DNA of 36,259 nucleotides from a bacterium. GTDB taxonomy: Bacteria > Myxococcota_A > UBA9160 > UBA4427. The stretch covers positions 1-36,259 of the forward strand of contig JANSYR010000012.1 in NCBI GenBank assembly GCA_024742285.1. The letters run 5' to 3'. Shown in pieces: positions 1 through 8,377 of the stretch; within the stretch, counting starts at the first letter, position 1, and the number at the start of each line of letters is the position of its first letter. A program made the position numbers and the translations under genes. The notes beneath the pieces were generated by a model. The model made no database searches. It worked only from the letters and a program-made list of their open reading frames with translations, and was not told where the DNA came from.

Positions 1-240
1 CAGGAGGTGGAACACGTCCTCGAGGAGATCTCCGCGTCTCAGCCAGTAGGACGGAGAGAAGGTCTGTGAACTGAAGTAGCGGCCGCAGTGGGTACAGCGG
101 TACCGCTGAATCCTGCGCGGCCGGGCCTCGCGTTCGTAGAAACCCTTCTTCTGAAAGCGCCAACCGGTTGGATCTGAATGGAAATCGCAGTCGGGGTTCG
201 GGCAGTGGGGTGGTCGTCGAGGGAAGTGAAGCGTCGGCAT
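1..240 (-). CDS. Zinc-ribbon protein, N-terminal 80 residues, transposase-like (truncated by window edge)
   Basis: The frame is open from an ATG at 240 to the window edge, giving 80 residues with no stop. A four-cysteine zinc ribbon is visible: CPNPDC at residues 13-18 and CTHC at 49-52, the second followed by GRYFSSQTF. The pattern of a paired-cysteine knuckle, a basic linker (REARPRRIQRYRC) and a C-x-x-C-G-R-x-F-S segment resembles the DNA-binding zinc-ribbon at the N terminus of IS1/IS1595-type transposases and related proteins. I infer a DNA-binding protein, perhaps a transposase, whose catalytic part lies outside the window. No terminal inverted repeat is visible in the 50 bases upstream of the start. 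The cysteines are clear; the transposase call is tentative. Confidence 0.6.
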   Translation of the reverse strand, partial: MPTLHFPRRPPHCPNPDCDFHSDPTGWRFQKKGFYEREARPRRIQRYRCTHCGRYFSSQTFSPSYWLRRGDLLEDVFHLL

Positions 241-290
241 GAAGCCCGACATCGCAGGATGCGTGCCGGGTGCAGACTACGGTCCACGTC

Positions 291-1259
291 TCAGGGGAAG
301 ACGAGCTCGCCGTCCTCCGCGATCACCACTTCGCCACCGAACGTGTTTCCCACGAGGCGCGACATCTGGATCTCGAAGAACGGCGGCGGGCGGAGTCGGA
401 CCAACACGAGTCGGTCCACCTGTGCGTCCGTCGCGAGACGCCCCGCATCGTCGATCAGCGTGTGCAGCGCGCGATCCCGGTCGATTCGCTCCGCATCCTC
501 GACGATCGCGCCGGTCCCCTCGAGCTCGGCGACCGTCGGGAGATAGGCGGCCTCGTGGATCAACACGTCGGCGCCGCCGGCGAAGCTCGCGAGCTCCTCG
601 TGACCCCAGCCGGCGCCGGAGATCACGATCCGGGACCGACCGTCGGTGAAGCGCCAGGCGAGGGTCGGAATCGGACCGCCCGGGAGGGCGCGCGCCTCGA
701 TCGTGAGCGGGCCGACTGCTTCGGCGTATCCGTCGCCGACTTCCTGGACGTCGATCCGGCCGCCGTCCTCCGGGAGGCCCAGCGCCTCTCCCATCGCGGC
801 GTTGCCGGCGGCGTGGGCAGCACTGATCCCCTCGACGAGGGCGCGGGTTCCCGTCGGTCCGACGACGCGGAGGGGCGCTTCGCGGTCCGTCAGCCAGCCG
901 TTCACGAGGAGGTCGTCGAGGCCGACGGTGTTCCAGGGCAGGAGGTTGGTCAGGAAGACGACCGCTGGCTGGTCGACCGGGATCTTCGCGAGGCGCAGCC
1001 CCTCGGCGATCCCGCGGCCCGCATCGACGAGCACGACCGTCGTTCCGAGGCCGACCGCGGTCGCGGGGCCGCGGCGTTCGGGGTTCTCGAACTCGCTCCC
1101 CGTTCCGACGGTCACGACGGACAGCTCGTCGTAGTCCGCTGGATCGAGCGGCGCGACGATCTCCGCCATCTCCGCCGCACGCCAGAGCACGCCGGCGCCG
1201 ACCCAGGCGAGGATCAGGATGAGGAAAACGATTCCGAGAAAGGCGAGTCGTCCGTCCAT
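291..1259 (-). CDS. Membrane-anchored metallo-beta-lactamase-fold protein with degenerate metal site
   Basis: 322 residues. A single hydrophobic segment at about residues 6-26 is followed by an RNase Z/MBL-type fold: VGTGSEFENPERRG (51-64), VVLVDAGRG (75-83), and ADVLIHEA (230-237) all match the family framework. The position that should carry the zinc motif T-H-x-H-x-D-H reads TNLLPWN (104-110), so all three histidines and the aspartate are replaced. The GDT-type aspartate position reads SGAG (214-217), and the last histidine before the C terminus reads LVLVRLRPPP. The protein is therefore probably not a zinc hydrolase in the usual sense and may be a binding or structural derivative. It lies 3 bases downstream of purU on the same strand, so the two are probably co-transcribed. 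Confidence 0.8.
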   Translation of the reverse strand: MDGRLAFLGIVFLILILAWVGAGVLWRAAEMAEIVAPLDPADYDELSVVTVGTGSEFENPERRGPATAVGLGTTVVLVDAGRGIAEGLRLAKIPVDQPAVVFLTNLLPWNTVGLDDLLVNGWLTDREAPLRVVGPTGTRALVEGISAAHAAGNAAMGEALGLPEDGGRIDVQEVGDGYAEAVGPLTIEARALPGGPIPTLAWRFTDGRSRIVISGAGWGHEELASFAGGADVLIHEAAYLPTVAELEGTGAIVEDAERIDRDRALHTLIDDAGRLATDAQVDRLVLVRLRPPPFFEIQMSRLVGNTFGGEVVIAEDGELVFP

Positions 1260-1262
1260 GGA

Positions 1263-2147
1263 TCAGTCGAATACTACGGTCTTGTTGTCGTACACGAGGA
1301 CGCGACCGTCGAGATGCCAGGAGACGGCGCGGGAGAGCACGGTCCGCTCCACGTCTCGCCCCTTGCGCACGAGATCCTTCGGCGTGTCCCGATGCGAGAC
1401 GCGGACCACATCCTGCTCGATGATCGGTCCTTCGTCGAGGTCGAGGGTCGCGTAGTGGGCGGTCGCGCCGATCCGCTTCACGCCGCGTCCGTACGCCTGA
1501 TGGTAGGGGCGGCCTCCCTGGAAGGCGGGCAGGAAGGAGTGGTGGATGTTGATGATGCGCATCGGAAAGGCGTCGATCATCTGCTTCGACAGGATCTGCA
1601 TGTACCGCGCCATCACCACGAGATCGATCCGATACTCGCCCAGGAGATCGATCTCCTTGCGCTCCTGCTCCGCCTTCGTCTCCTTCGTGATCGGATAGAT
1701 GCGGTAGTCGATGCCGAACTGCTCCGCGATCGGTTCGAGATCCGGGTGGTTGCTCACGATCAGCGGGATGTCGCAGTGGAGCTCGCCCGAACGGTGGCGC
1801 AGGAGGAGGTCGTAGAGGCAGTGGTCGGTCTTCGAGACGAAGATCGCCATCCGCGGGACGTCCCGGTCGAGGCGAAGGGTCCATTCCATCTCGAAGCGGT
1901 CGGCCACTTCACGGATCGCGCCCTGCAGGGTCTTCTCGTCGATCACGGAGCCGCCGTTGCCGGTCGCGAGATCGAATCGGATGCGCTGGAAGAACTTCCC
2001 CGCGACGGAATCGGTGTGCTGGTCCGCGTCCAGGATGTTCAGGCCGAGGGCGAAGAGCAGTTGCGAGAGGGCGGCCACCAGCCCCGGGCGATCGTCGCAG
2101 CTCACCAGGAGCGTGGCGGTCGTCGAGTCTTTAGGGGGGGTCGGCAT
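1263..2147 (-). CDS. purU: Formyltetrahydrofolate deformylase PurU
   Basis: 294 residues, the usual length for PurU. It hydrolyses 10-formyltetrahydrofolate to formate and tetrahydrofolate, balancing one-carbon pools and supplying formate to purine synthesis. The N-terminal ACT regulatory domain (about residues 10-90, DDRPGLVAALSQLLF) is followed by a formyltransferase fold (about 98-290). Formyltransferase hallmarks are SNHPD (132-136), N190 and H192 in NIHHSFLPAFQGG, and D228 in TLDLDEGPIIEQD. The ATG at 2147 has AGGAG eight bases upstream. The degenerate MBL-fold gene follows after 3 bases. Purine-linked genes purE and purK are about 22 kb away, not adjacent. Confidence 0.95.
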   Translation of the reverse strand: MPTPPKDSTTATLLVSCDDRPGLVAALSQLLFALGLNILDADQHTDSVAGKFFQRIRFDLATGNGGSVIDEKTLQGAIREVADRFEMEWTLRLDRDVPRMAIFVSKTDHCLYDLLLRHRSGELHCDIPLIVSNHPDLEPIAEQFGIDYRIYPITKETKAEQERKEIDLLGEYRIDLVVMARYMQILSKQMIDAFPMRIINIHHSFLPAFQGGRPYHQAYGRGVKRIGATAHYATLDLDEGPIIEQDVVRVSHRDTPKDLVRKGRDVERTVLSRAVSWHLDGRVLVYDNKTVVFD

Positions 2148-2660
2148 CGGGGTTCTCCTGCGGGAATCCGGGCGAGGAGCGTAGCCGAGGGGGGCGATCT
2201 GGCGAGGTTCGTCGTTCAGCTGGCCATGGAGCTATGGCCGCACCCGGATCGCTCCGATAAGTTCCTCAGCAGGGAATTCACTCATTCCCGAGTTCACCGC
2301 GGCCCGTTCATGGGGGCGAGTCGTGGGAGCGGCCCGGAGGGGCGGTTACGGCGACCACCTGAGCCCGGGAACCAGGCATGCGCTTTGGGGCGCATGCCCA
2401 TCCATACCATGCCGACTTTGGGAGGTAAGAATGGACCAACGTAGCACTACGGCGAGTGAGGTGGTGGCGTCCTAGCAACGCTGAACCGTTTCGTCGAAAT
2501 AGCTAGGTGCTGCGTGGGACGCAGGTTCCCAACGCCGCCGCCCCTGGGATCGCGGATGTCGTAGCCGCTTCGGGGCCTGATGGCCTGATCCCAGGGACTT
2601 TCTCGTTCTGGGCCCCGGAATGTGAATCATCCGGGCCGAACGTGATGACGCGTCCGCTCT
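2148..2660. other. Gene-free stretch of about 510 bases with small hairpins
   Basis: No convincing coding frame is present between the purU start and the PEP-CTERM stop. Short reading frames here lack a ribosome binding site and recognisable composition. The stretch contains a perfect 8-bp stem at 2375-2398, GGCATGCG and CGCATGCC around an 8-base loop. It also has a smaller inverted repeat GGCCAT/ATGGCC at about 2221-2238 and a compact CGTAG-CA-CTACG element near 2439-2450. Whether this is an untranslated leader of purU, a small RNA or decayed sequence cannot be told from the bases alone. Confidence 0.4.
2375..2398. repeat. Perfect 8-bp inverted repeat (hairpin) in intergenic region
   Basis: GGCATGCG at 2375-2382 and CGCATGCC at 2391-2398 are exact reverse complements, separated by CTTTGGGG. 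There is no T-run on either side, so it does not look like an intrinsic terminator. It could be part of a structured RNA or a protein-binding site. Confidence 0.5.
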
Positions 2661-3308
2661 TCAGCCGTGCGTCGCTCGAGGCCGCCGGGCCAGGAGGCCC
2701 AGGCCGAGCCCGAGCAGGATCGCCGTGCCCGGTTCCGGCACGAGATTCCAGGTCAGCCGGTCGGCGATGAAGAAGGCCGAGCCGCCGGAGTCGTGGCTGA
2801 TGCGGAGCGTGTCGAACTCGATGTCCCGCAGGCCGTAGACCGCGGCCGCGCAGCACGTGCCGTGGCTGAACACGGTGGTCTCGACCACCGAGCCCGCGCG
2901 CAACGCCGTGAACTCGAACGCGTTGCCGTCGTTGGCGGCGAACTCCATCGCGACGGCCGTGACCGTGCCCGAGAAGATGATCTCGATCGTCGCGTTGACG
3001 GTGCCGGTTCCGGTCTGGAAGTTCGCGAAGTTGTTCCCGTCCCAACCGAGCGCGCCGCGGTTGTTCTCGTACCAGACGTTCGGCGAGAACGTCACGCCGT
3101 AGCCGGCTTCGTACTGGTTCGTGATGACCGTGCTCTGGCTCATCGCGATCTCGTCGAAGTCGAGGGAGAGCGTCGAGGCGTCCGCGAAGGAGAAGTCCGT
3201 CGCGGGAAGCGCCAGGGCACGCGTCGACCCGAGAAGGAGCCAGAACGTCGCGAGGAGGAGGATTCGTCCGGCGGACCGGTGGCATCGCGCGAAAGAGCGT
3301 CGGGACAT
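2661..3308 (-). CDS. PEP-CTERM sorting domain protein
   Basis: 215 residues. There is a signal peptide with hydrophobic core (ILLLATFWLLLGSTRALA, about residues 16-33), a beta-rich secreted body, and a C-terminal sorting tail: VPEPGT, then a hydrophobic stretch AILLGLGLGLLA, then basic RRPR. That tripartite tail is the PEP-CTERM signal recognised and cleaved by exosortase, which by family knowledge targets the protein to the cell surface or exopolysaccharide matrix. The body includes a Cys-Cys pair in SHGTCCAAA, echoed by a CC-G-G motif in the second PEP-CTERM protein of this window. The function of the body is unknown. No exosortase gene is in the window. Confidence 0.85.
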   Translation of the reverse strand: MSRRSFARCHRSAGRILLLATFWLLLGSTRALALPATDFSFADASTLSLDFDEIAMSQSTVITNQYEAGYGVTFSPNVWYENNRGALGWDGNNFANFQTGTGTVNATIEIIFSGTVTAVAMEFAANDGNAFEFTALRAGSVVETTVFSHGTCCAAAVYGLRDIEFDTLRISHDSGGSAFFIADRLTWNLVPEPGTAILLGLGLGLLARRPRATHG

Positions 3309-3476
3309 CTTGAGGATCTCGAGGAAAGAAGGTGGATTCCTCGGGACTCATCGACCGGGACCGCCCAGGGCTCGATCGGGAACGGTCCGAATCGCGGCGC
3401 ATGCGGCGGAGTTGCCGCCGCGTTGCCGGTCGCTTTGGGGGTGCCGCTTCGTTCGACCGGACGTGTCGGCGTGATC

Positions 3477-4562
3477 TCAGCCGTCGGCCATCTTCCACAT
3501 GATTCGTACGGCCGGGAATCGGATCGGATCCCGTCCGTCGTCGTGCGCCTCGATCCAGCGATCGAACGCTTCGCGGTCCAGATCGGGCGGAAAGGTCCAC
3601 CAGGGCTGGCCGAAGGCAGCGCGGACGTACTCACGGAAGAGTCCGGCCGCGTCGACACGGTCGGCCGTGGTGAAGTTCGTCTCGCCGCAGGGAGTGCCCT
3701 CTGCCGCGAGGCTCGAGGCCCGTTGGCGCCAGGCCTCGAGAGCGCCGTGGCGCGCAGCGTACTCACGCTCGAACGTGTCGAGATAGCGCCCTTCGAGGAT
3801 CTCGTTTCGGTGGAATGCACCGTAGACGATCCATGCCGCGAGGGCGCATGCGTCCGCCGGAGAGCCGGCGGCCTGGGTGTAGATCACGACCTGCACGTCC
3901 GGAGCGGCGATGGACCCGGGTCGAACGCCGACCTGCGCGTGGAGGGCTTCGACGAGACCGACGATGTGATCGTCTGCGGTCGGGTCGCCGTGGAACTCGC
4001 CCGTGATTCGTACCTTGAAGAACAGGTGGTTCTTCACGTTCACGAAACCGAAGCTGCGCGCGCGGAGGCGTTCGGAATCGGCGAGGACGAGACTGCGTTC
4101 GATCAGGACACCCGCCGACTCGGCCGTTCCGTCGGGGGAGAGCTGGCGGAAGGTCGGAGGGCCGTACGCGAGACGGTCGCGACGGGCGGCGATGTCCATC
4201 CCGTCCAGGATGGACTGGGCTTCGATCGAGAGGGCGGCGGAGAGGGTCGATTCCTCGTGGATCGTGATCGGGTAGACGTAGACGTCGATCTTGGCGTCGG
4301 GGTAGCTGTCGTCGCGATAGCTGATCATGTGTCCGAGCTCCGGTTCGGGGAAGGAGCGGATCCCCACGCGTCGGAGGTCGTCGATTCGCTCGGGGGCCAC
4401 GAGGTCGGCTCGGTCGACGCGGTGCAGGGTGACGAACCCCTGTTCGACCAGGGAGACCGGTCCCGTCGTCGGGGCACAGCCGGGCGCTGCGAAGAGCATC
4501 AGGGCGAGGCTCAGGAAGAGCGACCCTCTCGGACGAGCCGTTCGAGCGCCGAGTCTGGTCAT
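3477..4562 (-). CDS. Putative lipoprotein of unknown function
   Basis: 361 residues from an ATG at 4562, preceded by GGGAGG eight bases upstream, which decides the start although the frame stays open further upstream. The N terminus RTARPRGSLFLSLALMLFAAPGC is a lipoprotein-like signal, with the cysteine of APGC as the likely lipidated residue. The body is alpha/beta, with ISYRDDSYPDAKIDVYVYPI and FFKVRITGEF strand-like stretches, and a C-terminal part rich in W and charged residues (AFGQPWWTFPPDLDREAFDRW). I do not recognise the family. It lies 62 bases downstream of the cyclase gene, possibly in the same transcript as kdsB and the cyclase. Confidence 0.75.
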   Translation of the reverse strand: MTRLGARTARPRGSLFLSLALMLFAAPGCAPTTGPVSLVEQGFVTLHRVDRADLVAPERIDDLRRVGIRSFPEPELGHMISYRDDSYPDAKIDVYVYPITIHEESTLSAALSIEAQSILDGMDIAARRDRLAYGPPTFRQLSPDGTAESAGVLIERSLVLADSERLRARSFGFVNVKNHLFFKVRITGEFHGDPTADDHIVGLVEALHAQVGVRPGSIAAPDVQVVIYTQAAGSPADACALAAWIVYGAFHRNEILEGRYLDTFEREYAARHGALEAWRQRASSLAAEGTPCGETNFTTADRVDAAGLFREYVRAAFGQPWWTFPPDLDREAFDRWIEAHDDGRDPIRFPAVRIMWKMADG

Positions 4563-4624
4563 GCGATTCCTCCCGATCTCGAGGGCTCGACCCCGCCGGG
4601 TCCGCCTTGGTTCATCGAGTCCGC

Positions 4625-5581
4625 CTAACGGATCGCCAGGGGATTGATCGGCGAACCGACCGCGCCGGTGATCGGGAGCGGGGGGGCCGTGAAGAGGAAC
4701 GCGTATCGGAGGTCCTCGGCGCAGGCCTCGGCGAGCGCGTCCAGGTTGAAGATCTCGCCGAAGAGCACGCCGGTGTTCCGGAGCGAGATCATGTGGAGCG
4801 GCTGGAAGCAGTCCTCGGTCTCGTTCGGGATGACTTCGATTCCCCAGGTGTCGGTGCAGACCGCGGCGATCTCCCGGTCGTAGAGCCAGCTCGCGCAGTG
4901 GACCGAGAGGCCCGGCGCGCTTCCTCCGCAGTACCCGTCCCAGGAGCCCTCGTCGAGGCAGCGAGTCATCATGCCCGTGCGAACCAGCACGATGTCGCCG
5001 CTCTCGATCGCGACGCCCTGCGCCTCCGCGCAGGCGTCCAGGTCGTCGGGCTTGATCGCGAACCCGTCCTCGAGCCAGAGCTCGCCGCGATGGCGCGGGA
5101 TGTCGAGGAGGACGCCGCGGCCGACGACGCCGTTCTTGGCGGCCTCGATCCCGTTCACGCGCGCGCCACGGCTCGTCACGAGTTCGATGTCGCGGTCGTT
5201 GTACATCTTGCCGTCGTAGAAGACGTGGCTGAGCGCATCCCACTGGGTTCCGCACTGGAGCGGCATCGTCACCGCGTCGTCCGCATAGCGAAAGCCGCCG
5301 GGGATCCCGTCCTGGGCGCCGGCGAGCACGTCTCCGCCGTCCTGCAGCATGAAGTGGATCGGGTTGTGGCGACCGCCGGCGCCGCTCTGCGGGCCCTTGT
5401 GGTCGAAGTCGAGGCCGCAGGAGATGACCTGACCGCGGCGGGGCAGGGCGGTCGCCGCGAGGATCCGCCCCGGTGTGATGAAGTTCAGCGCGCCGAGCTC
5501 GTCGTCGGGACCCCAGCGGCCCCAGTTCGAGTAGCGCCGGCCCCATTCGCGGACGGTGTCGGCGGTGATCCGGGCGCTCAT
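4625..5581 (-). CDS. Cyclase-family protein (kynurenine formamidase-like fold)
   Basis: 318 residues, the usual length for the longer bacterial members of the cyclase family (PF04199), which includes metal-dependent kynurenine formamidase and isatin hydrolase. The diagnostic motif is CGTQWDALSH at 110-119. The canonical metal motif is H-x-G-T-H-x-D-x-x-x-H. Here the first two histidines are Q109 and Q113, while D115 and H119 remain, so metal binding differs from KynB. The ATG at 5581 overlaps the kdsB stop in an ATGA tetranucleotide, which signals translational coupling. The substrate is not predictable; coupling to KDO activation is not an obvious pathway link. Confidence 0.85.
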   Translation of the reverse strand: MSARITADTVREWGRRYSNWGRWGPDDELGALNFITPGRILAATALPRRGQVISCGLDFDHKGPQSGAGGRHNPIHFMLQDGGDVLAGAQDGIPGGFRYADDAVTMPLQCGTQWDALSHVFYDGKMYNDRDIELVTSRGARVNGIEAAKNGVVGRGVLLDIPRHRGELWLEDGFAIKPDDLDACAEAQGVAIESGDIVLVRTGMMTRCLDEGSWDGYCGGSAPGLSVHCASWLYDREIAAVCTDTWGIEVIPNETEDCFQPLHMISLRNTGVLFGEIFNLDALAEACAEDLRYAFLFTAPPLPITGAVGSPINPLAIR

Positions 5582-6315
5582 GCAGCGCCTCCGCTTCGGG
5601 CGAGGGCGGCTTCGACGACGGCGACGTCTTCGGGCACGTCGACGGGCACGCTCGTCCATCCCGCGATCTCGGCTGCCCGGATCCGGTAGCCGTTCTCGAG
5701 GGCGCGAAGCTGCTCGAGCTCCTCCGTCCGTTCGGCGGGGCTTCGTTCGAGCTTCACGATTTCGAGCAGGAAGTCCTTGCGGTAGACGTAGAGCCCGACG
5801 TGCTGGAGCGGTGCGATCCCGGTGTCCTTGCGGCGGAATGGGATCGGAGCGCGGGAGAAGTAGAGGGCGAAGCCCGCGGAGTCCAGCACGACCTTCACCC
5901 GGTTCGGGTCCTCTGCGGCCTCGGGCTCGGCGCGATGGACGATCGTCGACATCGCGGCGCGCTCGTCCTTCAGGAGTGCTTCGACCGCGGCGTCGACGAC
6001 GAAGCCTTCGATCAGCGGCTCGTCCCCCTGCACGTTGACGATCACGTCGTGATCCCGGCGCGCGGCGACCTCGGCGAGGCGATCCGTCCCGGTCGGATGG
6101 TCGTCCCGGGTCATCTCCACCTCGGCGCCGAATCCTTCGCAGGCCTCGCGGATGCGTTCGTCGTCCGTCGCGACCACGACCGCGTCGACGCATTTCGCTG
6201 CCCGCGTCCGCTCCCAGACGTGTTGGATCATGGGCTTGCCCGCGATCGGCGTCAGCGGCTTGCCGGGAAAGCGGGTCGAACCGTATCGAGCGGGCAGGAT
6301 CGCGAGAGTCGACAT
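5578..6315 (-). CDS. kdsB: 3-deoxy-manno-octulosonate cytidylyltransferase KdsB
   Basis: 245 residues, standard KdsB length. It transfers CMP from CTP to KDO, activating the sugar for lipopolysaccharide inner-core assembly in the cytoplasm. Motifs seen: ILPARYGSTRFPGKPL (6-21, nucleotide-binding loop), HPTGTDR (73-79), and VNVQGDEPL (93-101). It is direct evidence for a Gram-negative envelope. The gene starts the minus-strand run kdsB, cyclase, lipoprotein, and is divergent from the MFS transporter across 125 bases. Confidence 0.95.
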   Translation of the reverse strand: MSTLAILPARYGSTRFPGKPLTPIAGKPMIQHVWERTRAAKCVDAVVVATDDERIREACEGFGAEVEMTRDDHPTGTDRLAEVAARRDHDVIVNVQGDEPLIEGFVVDAAVEALLKDERAAMSTIVHRAEPEAAEDPNRVKVVLDSAGFALYFSRAPIPFRRKDTGIAPLQHVGLYVYRKDFLLEIVKLERSPAERTEELEQLRALENGYRIRAAEIAGWTSVPVDVPEDVAVVEAALARSGGAA

Positions 6316-6346
6316 GGAACCATCCTACCCGAATCGGCCCTTCGGT

Positions 6347-6361
6347 ACGAAGCGCGTTCGT
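6347..6361. promoter_or_regulatory. Inverted repeat in the kdsB / MFS divergent promoter region
   Basis: ACGAA at 6347-6351 and TTCGT at 6357-6361 form a 5-bp dyad around GCGCG. It sits in the 125-base gap between two divergent genes, a position typical for a shared operator. The dyad is short and could arise by chance in GC-rich sequence. Confidence 0.25.
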
Positions 6362-6440
6362 TCGCGGGAAGGCCCCGAACGCCTACGAACTCGCGGTCAG
6401 GAAGCGCACCGGCCGCTCACCCGATTGCTAGGATCCGCGC

Positions 6441-7775
6441 GTGCAGGAAACCGGCCGTGACGGCGGCGCCGCACACGACTCCGATCAAACGCTTCGACGT
6501 GTGGCGCGGCCCTGGTGGCTGCCTCATTTCCTCGGACGCGTCCCGCTCGGCCTGAACGAGCGGCACGTGGCGCTGGTCGGTGTGGTGGCGCTGGCGGCGC
6601 TCTTCGAGAACTACGACCAGTCGATGCTCACGTCTGCCTTCAAGCAGATCCGTGAAGACTTCGTGCTTTCACAGTCGGAGGCCGCGACCTGGTTCGGGTG
6701 GATCCGCCTCGGCGCCATCCCCGCGATCCTGGTCCTGCCTCTCGCCGATCGAATGGGCCGCCGGATCGTCTTCCTGGTCGCGATCGTCGGGATGAGCGTC
6801 GGGACCCTGCTCTCGGGCTTCGCGCCGAACGTCGAGAGCTTCGTCGCGATGCAGACGATCACGCGAACCTTCATCGTCGCCGCGATCTCCTGCGCGATCG
6901 TGATCATCGCCGAGGAGCTGCCGGCCGCGAATCGGGGCTGGGGAATCGGGATCCTCGGCGCGATCGGTGCCTTCGGCTATGGCCTCGGCGCCATCCTCTA
7001 CGCATTCATCGACGTCTTGCCCTATGGATGGCGCGCCATGTACATGGTCGGCGGCGTCCCGCTCCTGCTCATGCCGCGCTTCATTCGCAACATCCCCGAG
7101 ACCGCGCGCTTTCTGGAGGAGCGCGCCGAGCGGATCGCCGGTCGGCGCCCCGAGAGCGGATGGATCTCCCCGCTCGTCGAGCTCGTGGGGCGCTATCCCG
7201 GGCGCGTCGTGGGCGTGGCCGCGATGGCCCTCTTCTTCGCGACCGGTTCGTCTCCGGCCTTCGGTCTGCTCTCGGACTTCGTGCAGACGACCCATCAATG
7301 GACGCCCGCCAACTACTCGTTGATGGCGCTGGTCGCAGGGACCTTCGGGATCGTCGGGAACTCGGCGATGGGATGGGCCGCGGATCGCTGGGGCCGGCGC
7401 CCGGTCGCGATCTTCGGCTTCGGCTTCTTTCCGTTGACCGCGTTCGCGCTCTATTTCGGTCCCGAGACGACGCTCCCCCTGGTCTGGATTCCCTTCGTGT
7501 TCCTGCTGACGGGTGGCAACGTCCTGATGCGCATCATCGTGACGGAGCTCTTCCCCACGTCCAGTCGGAATACGGCCATGGGCTGGGGAACCCTCATGGA
7601 GACCGTGGGGGCGGCGGCCGGGTACTGGCTGGTCGGTGGTTTCACGACCGTCGGTGCCTCGATCGCGCCCGCGGCGGTGGGTGTCAGTGCGCTGACCCTC
7701 GTCGCCGTCTTCGTCATGCTCTTCATCCCCGAGACCGCGGGGCGGGAGCTTGAAGAGACCAGCCAGAACGCCTAG
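6441..7775 (+). CDS. Major facilitator superfamily transporter
   Basis: 444 residues with about twelve hydrophobic segments. The first loop carries DRMGRR after TM2, and the matching loop in the second half carries DRWGRR, the MFS loop signatures of the sugar-porter/metabolite-H+ symport branches. SLMALVAGTFGIVGNSAMG and FFPTSSRNTAMG-like segments (here ELFPTSSRNTAMGWG) fit that branch. The substrate is unknown. The proposed GTG start at 6441 has no clear Shine-Dalgarno, and a weak TAGGAT -10-like hexamer lies at 6429-6434, so the transcript could be leaderless. No in-frame ATG lies near the N terminus, so the start is uncertain. Confidence 0.85.
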   Translation: MQETGRDGGAAHDSDQTLRRVARPWWLPHFLGRVPLGLNERHVALVGVVALAALFENYDQSMLTSAFKQIREDFVLSQSEAATWFGWIRLGAIPAILVLPLADRMGRRIVFLVAIVGMSVGTLLSGFAPNVESFVAMQTITRTFIVAAISCAIVIIAEELPAANRGWGIGILGAIGAFGYGLGAILYAFIDVLPYGWRAMYMVGGVPLLLMPRFIRNIPETARFLEERAERIAGRRPESGWISPLVELVGRYPGRVVGVAAMALFFATGSSPAFGLLSDFVQTTHQWTPANYSLMALVAGTFGIVGNSAMGWAADRWGRRPVAIFGFGFFPLTAFALYFGPETTLPLVWIPFVFLLTGGNVLMRIIVTELFPTSSRNTAMGWGTLMETVGAAAGYWLVGGFTTVGASIAPAAVGVSALTLVAVFVMLFIPETAGRELEETSQNA

Positions 7776-7880
7776 GCCGGCGGCCACCGCGACGCGCCCG
7801 CGGCGGGCCCATTCGCTACCGTGGCGCGCGAACCCTGCCGCCGGTGAAGCGGGCGACGCCTCTTCCCGACACGAGATTCG

Positions 7881-8351
7881 ATGGATCCCAAGATCATCTT
7901 CTGGGCCGCAGCCCTCCTGAACCTCGGTGTGCTCTGTGGCTTCGGCCTCTTCGGCGTTCGCTACGCGCGTCGGGGAGAGATCGCTCGCCATCGACGCAGC
8001 ATGAAGATCGCGTCGCTCCTGATCGTGGCCTTCCTCGCGGCGTACCTCTTGAAGGTCGTCTTCCTCGGTCGCGAGGATCAGTCGGTCTGGTCGAGCCTCG
8101 ACGTCTGGGTGCTCCGGATCCACGAGGTGTTCGTCGTCTTCATGCTCGGCGGCGGGATCGTCGCCTGGCTCCAGGCCCGCAAGCTCGAGGGGACCCAGCT
8201 CGTGACCCGGGATCCCGGGGATCCCGCGCCGGATCCGAAGGTCGCCCGAACCCACCGACTCGCCGGCCGGACCTCCGTGATCGCCGGTGTGCTCGCCTTC
8301 CTGATGGCGATCGGCGTGCTCGCCGGGATGGTCGCGCGCTCGGGAAGCTGA
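7881..8351 (+). CDS. DUF420-family membrane protein
   Basis: 156 residues with four predicted membrane segments (about 5-25, 45-65, 83-101 and 130-150). Conserved-looking histidines sit at segment ends: ARHRRSMK, RIHEVFVV and RTHRLAGR. That arrangement matches the DUF420 family, which is related to proteins near cytochrome oxidase genes, and histidine placement suggests heme or metal binding. The exact role here is unknown. It lies 105 bases after the MFS gene on the same strand and converges on the LLM oxidoreductase, with 26 bases between stops. Confidence 0.75.
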   Translation: MDPKIIFWAAALLNLGVLCGFGLFGVRYARRGEIARHRRSMKIASLLIVAFLAAYLLKVVFLGREDQSVWSSLDVWVLRIHEVFVVFMLGGGIVAWLQARKLEGTQLVTRDPGDPAPDPKVARTHRLAGRTSVIAGVLAFLMAIGVLAGMVARSGS

Positions 8352-8377
8352 CGGCGCGACCGTTCCCCCGCTCCCCC

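Noticed and set aside
270-2444. 724-codon open frame on the plus strand opposite the MBL-fold and purU genes
   Set aside because: It lies antisense to two well-supported genes, is rich in R, D, E and H with no recognisable domain, and is explained by GC-rich codon use in the real genes.
7794-7806. GC hairpin (GCCCG-CGG-CGGGC) after the MFS gene as terminator
   Set aside because: Only 5 bp with no T-run; such hairpins are expected by chance at this base composition.
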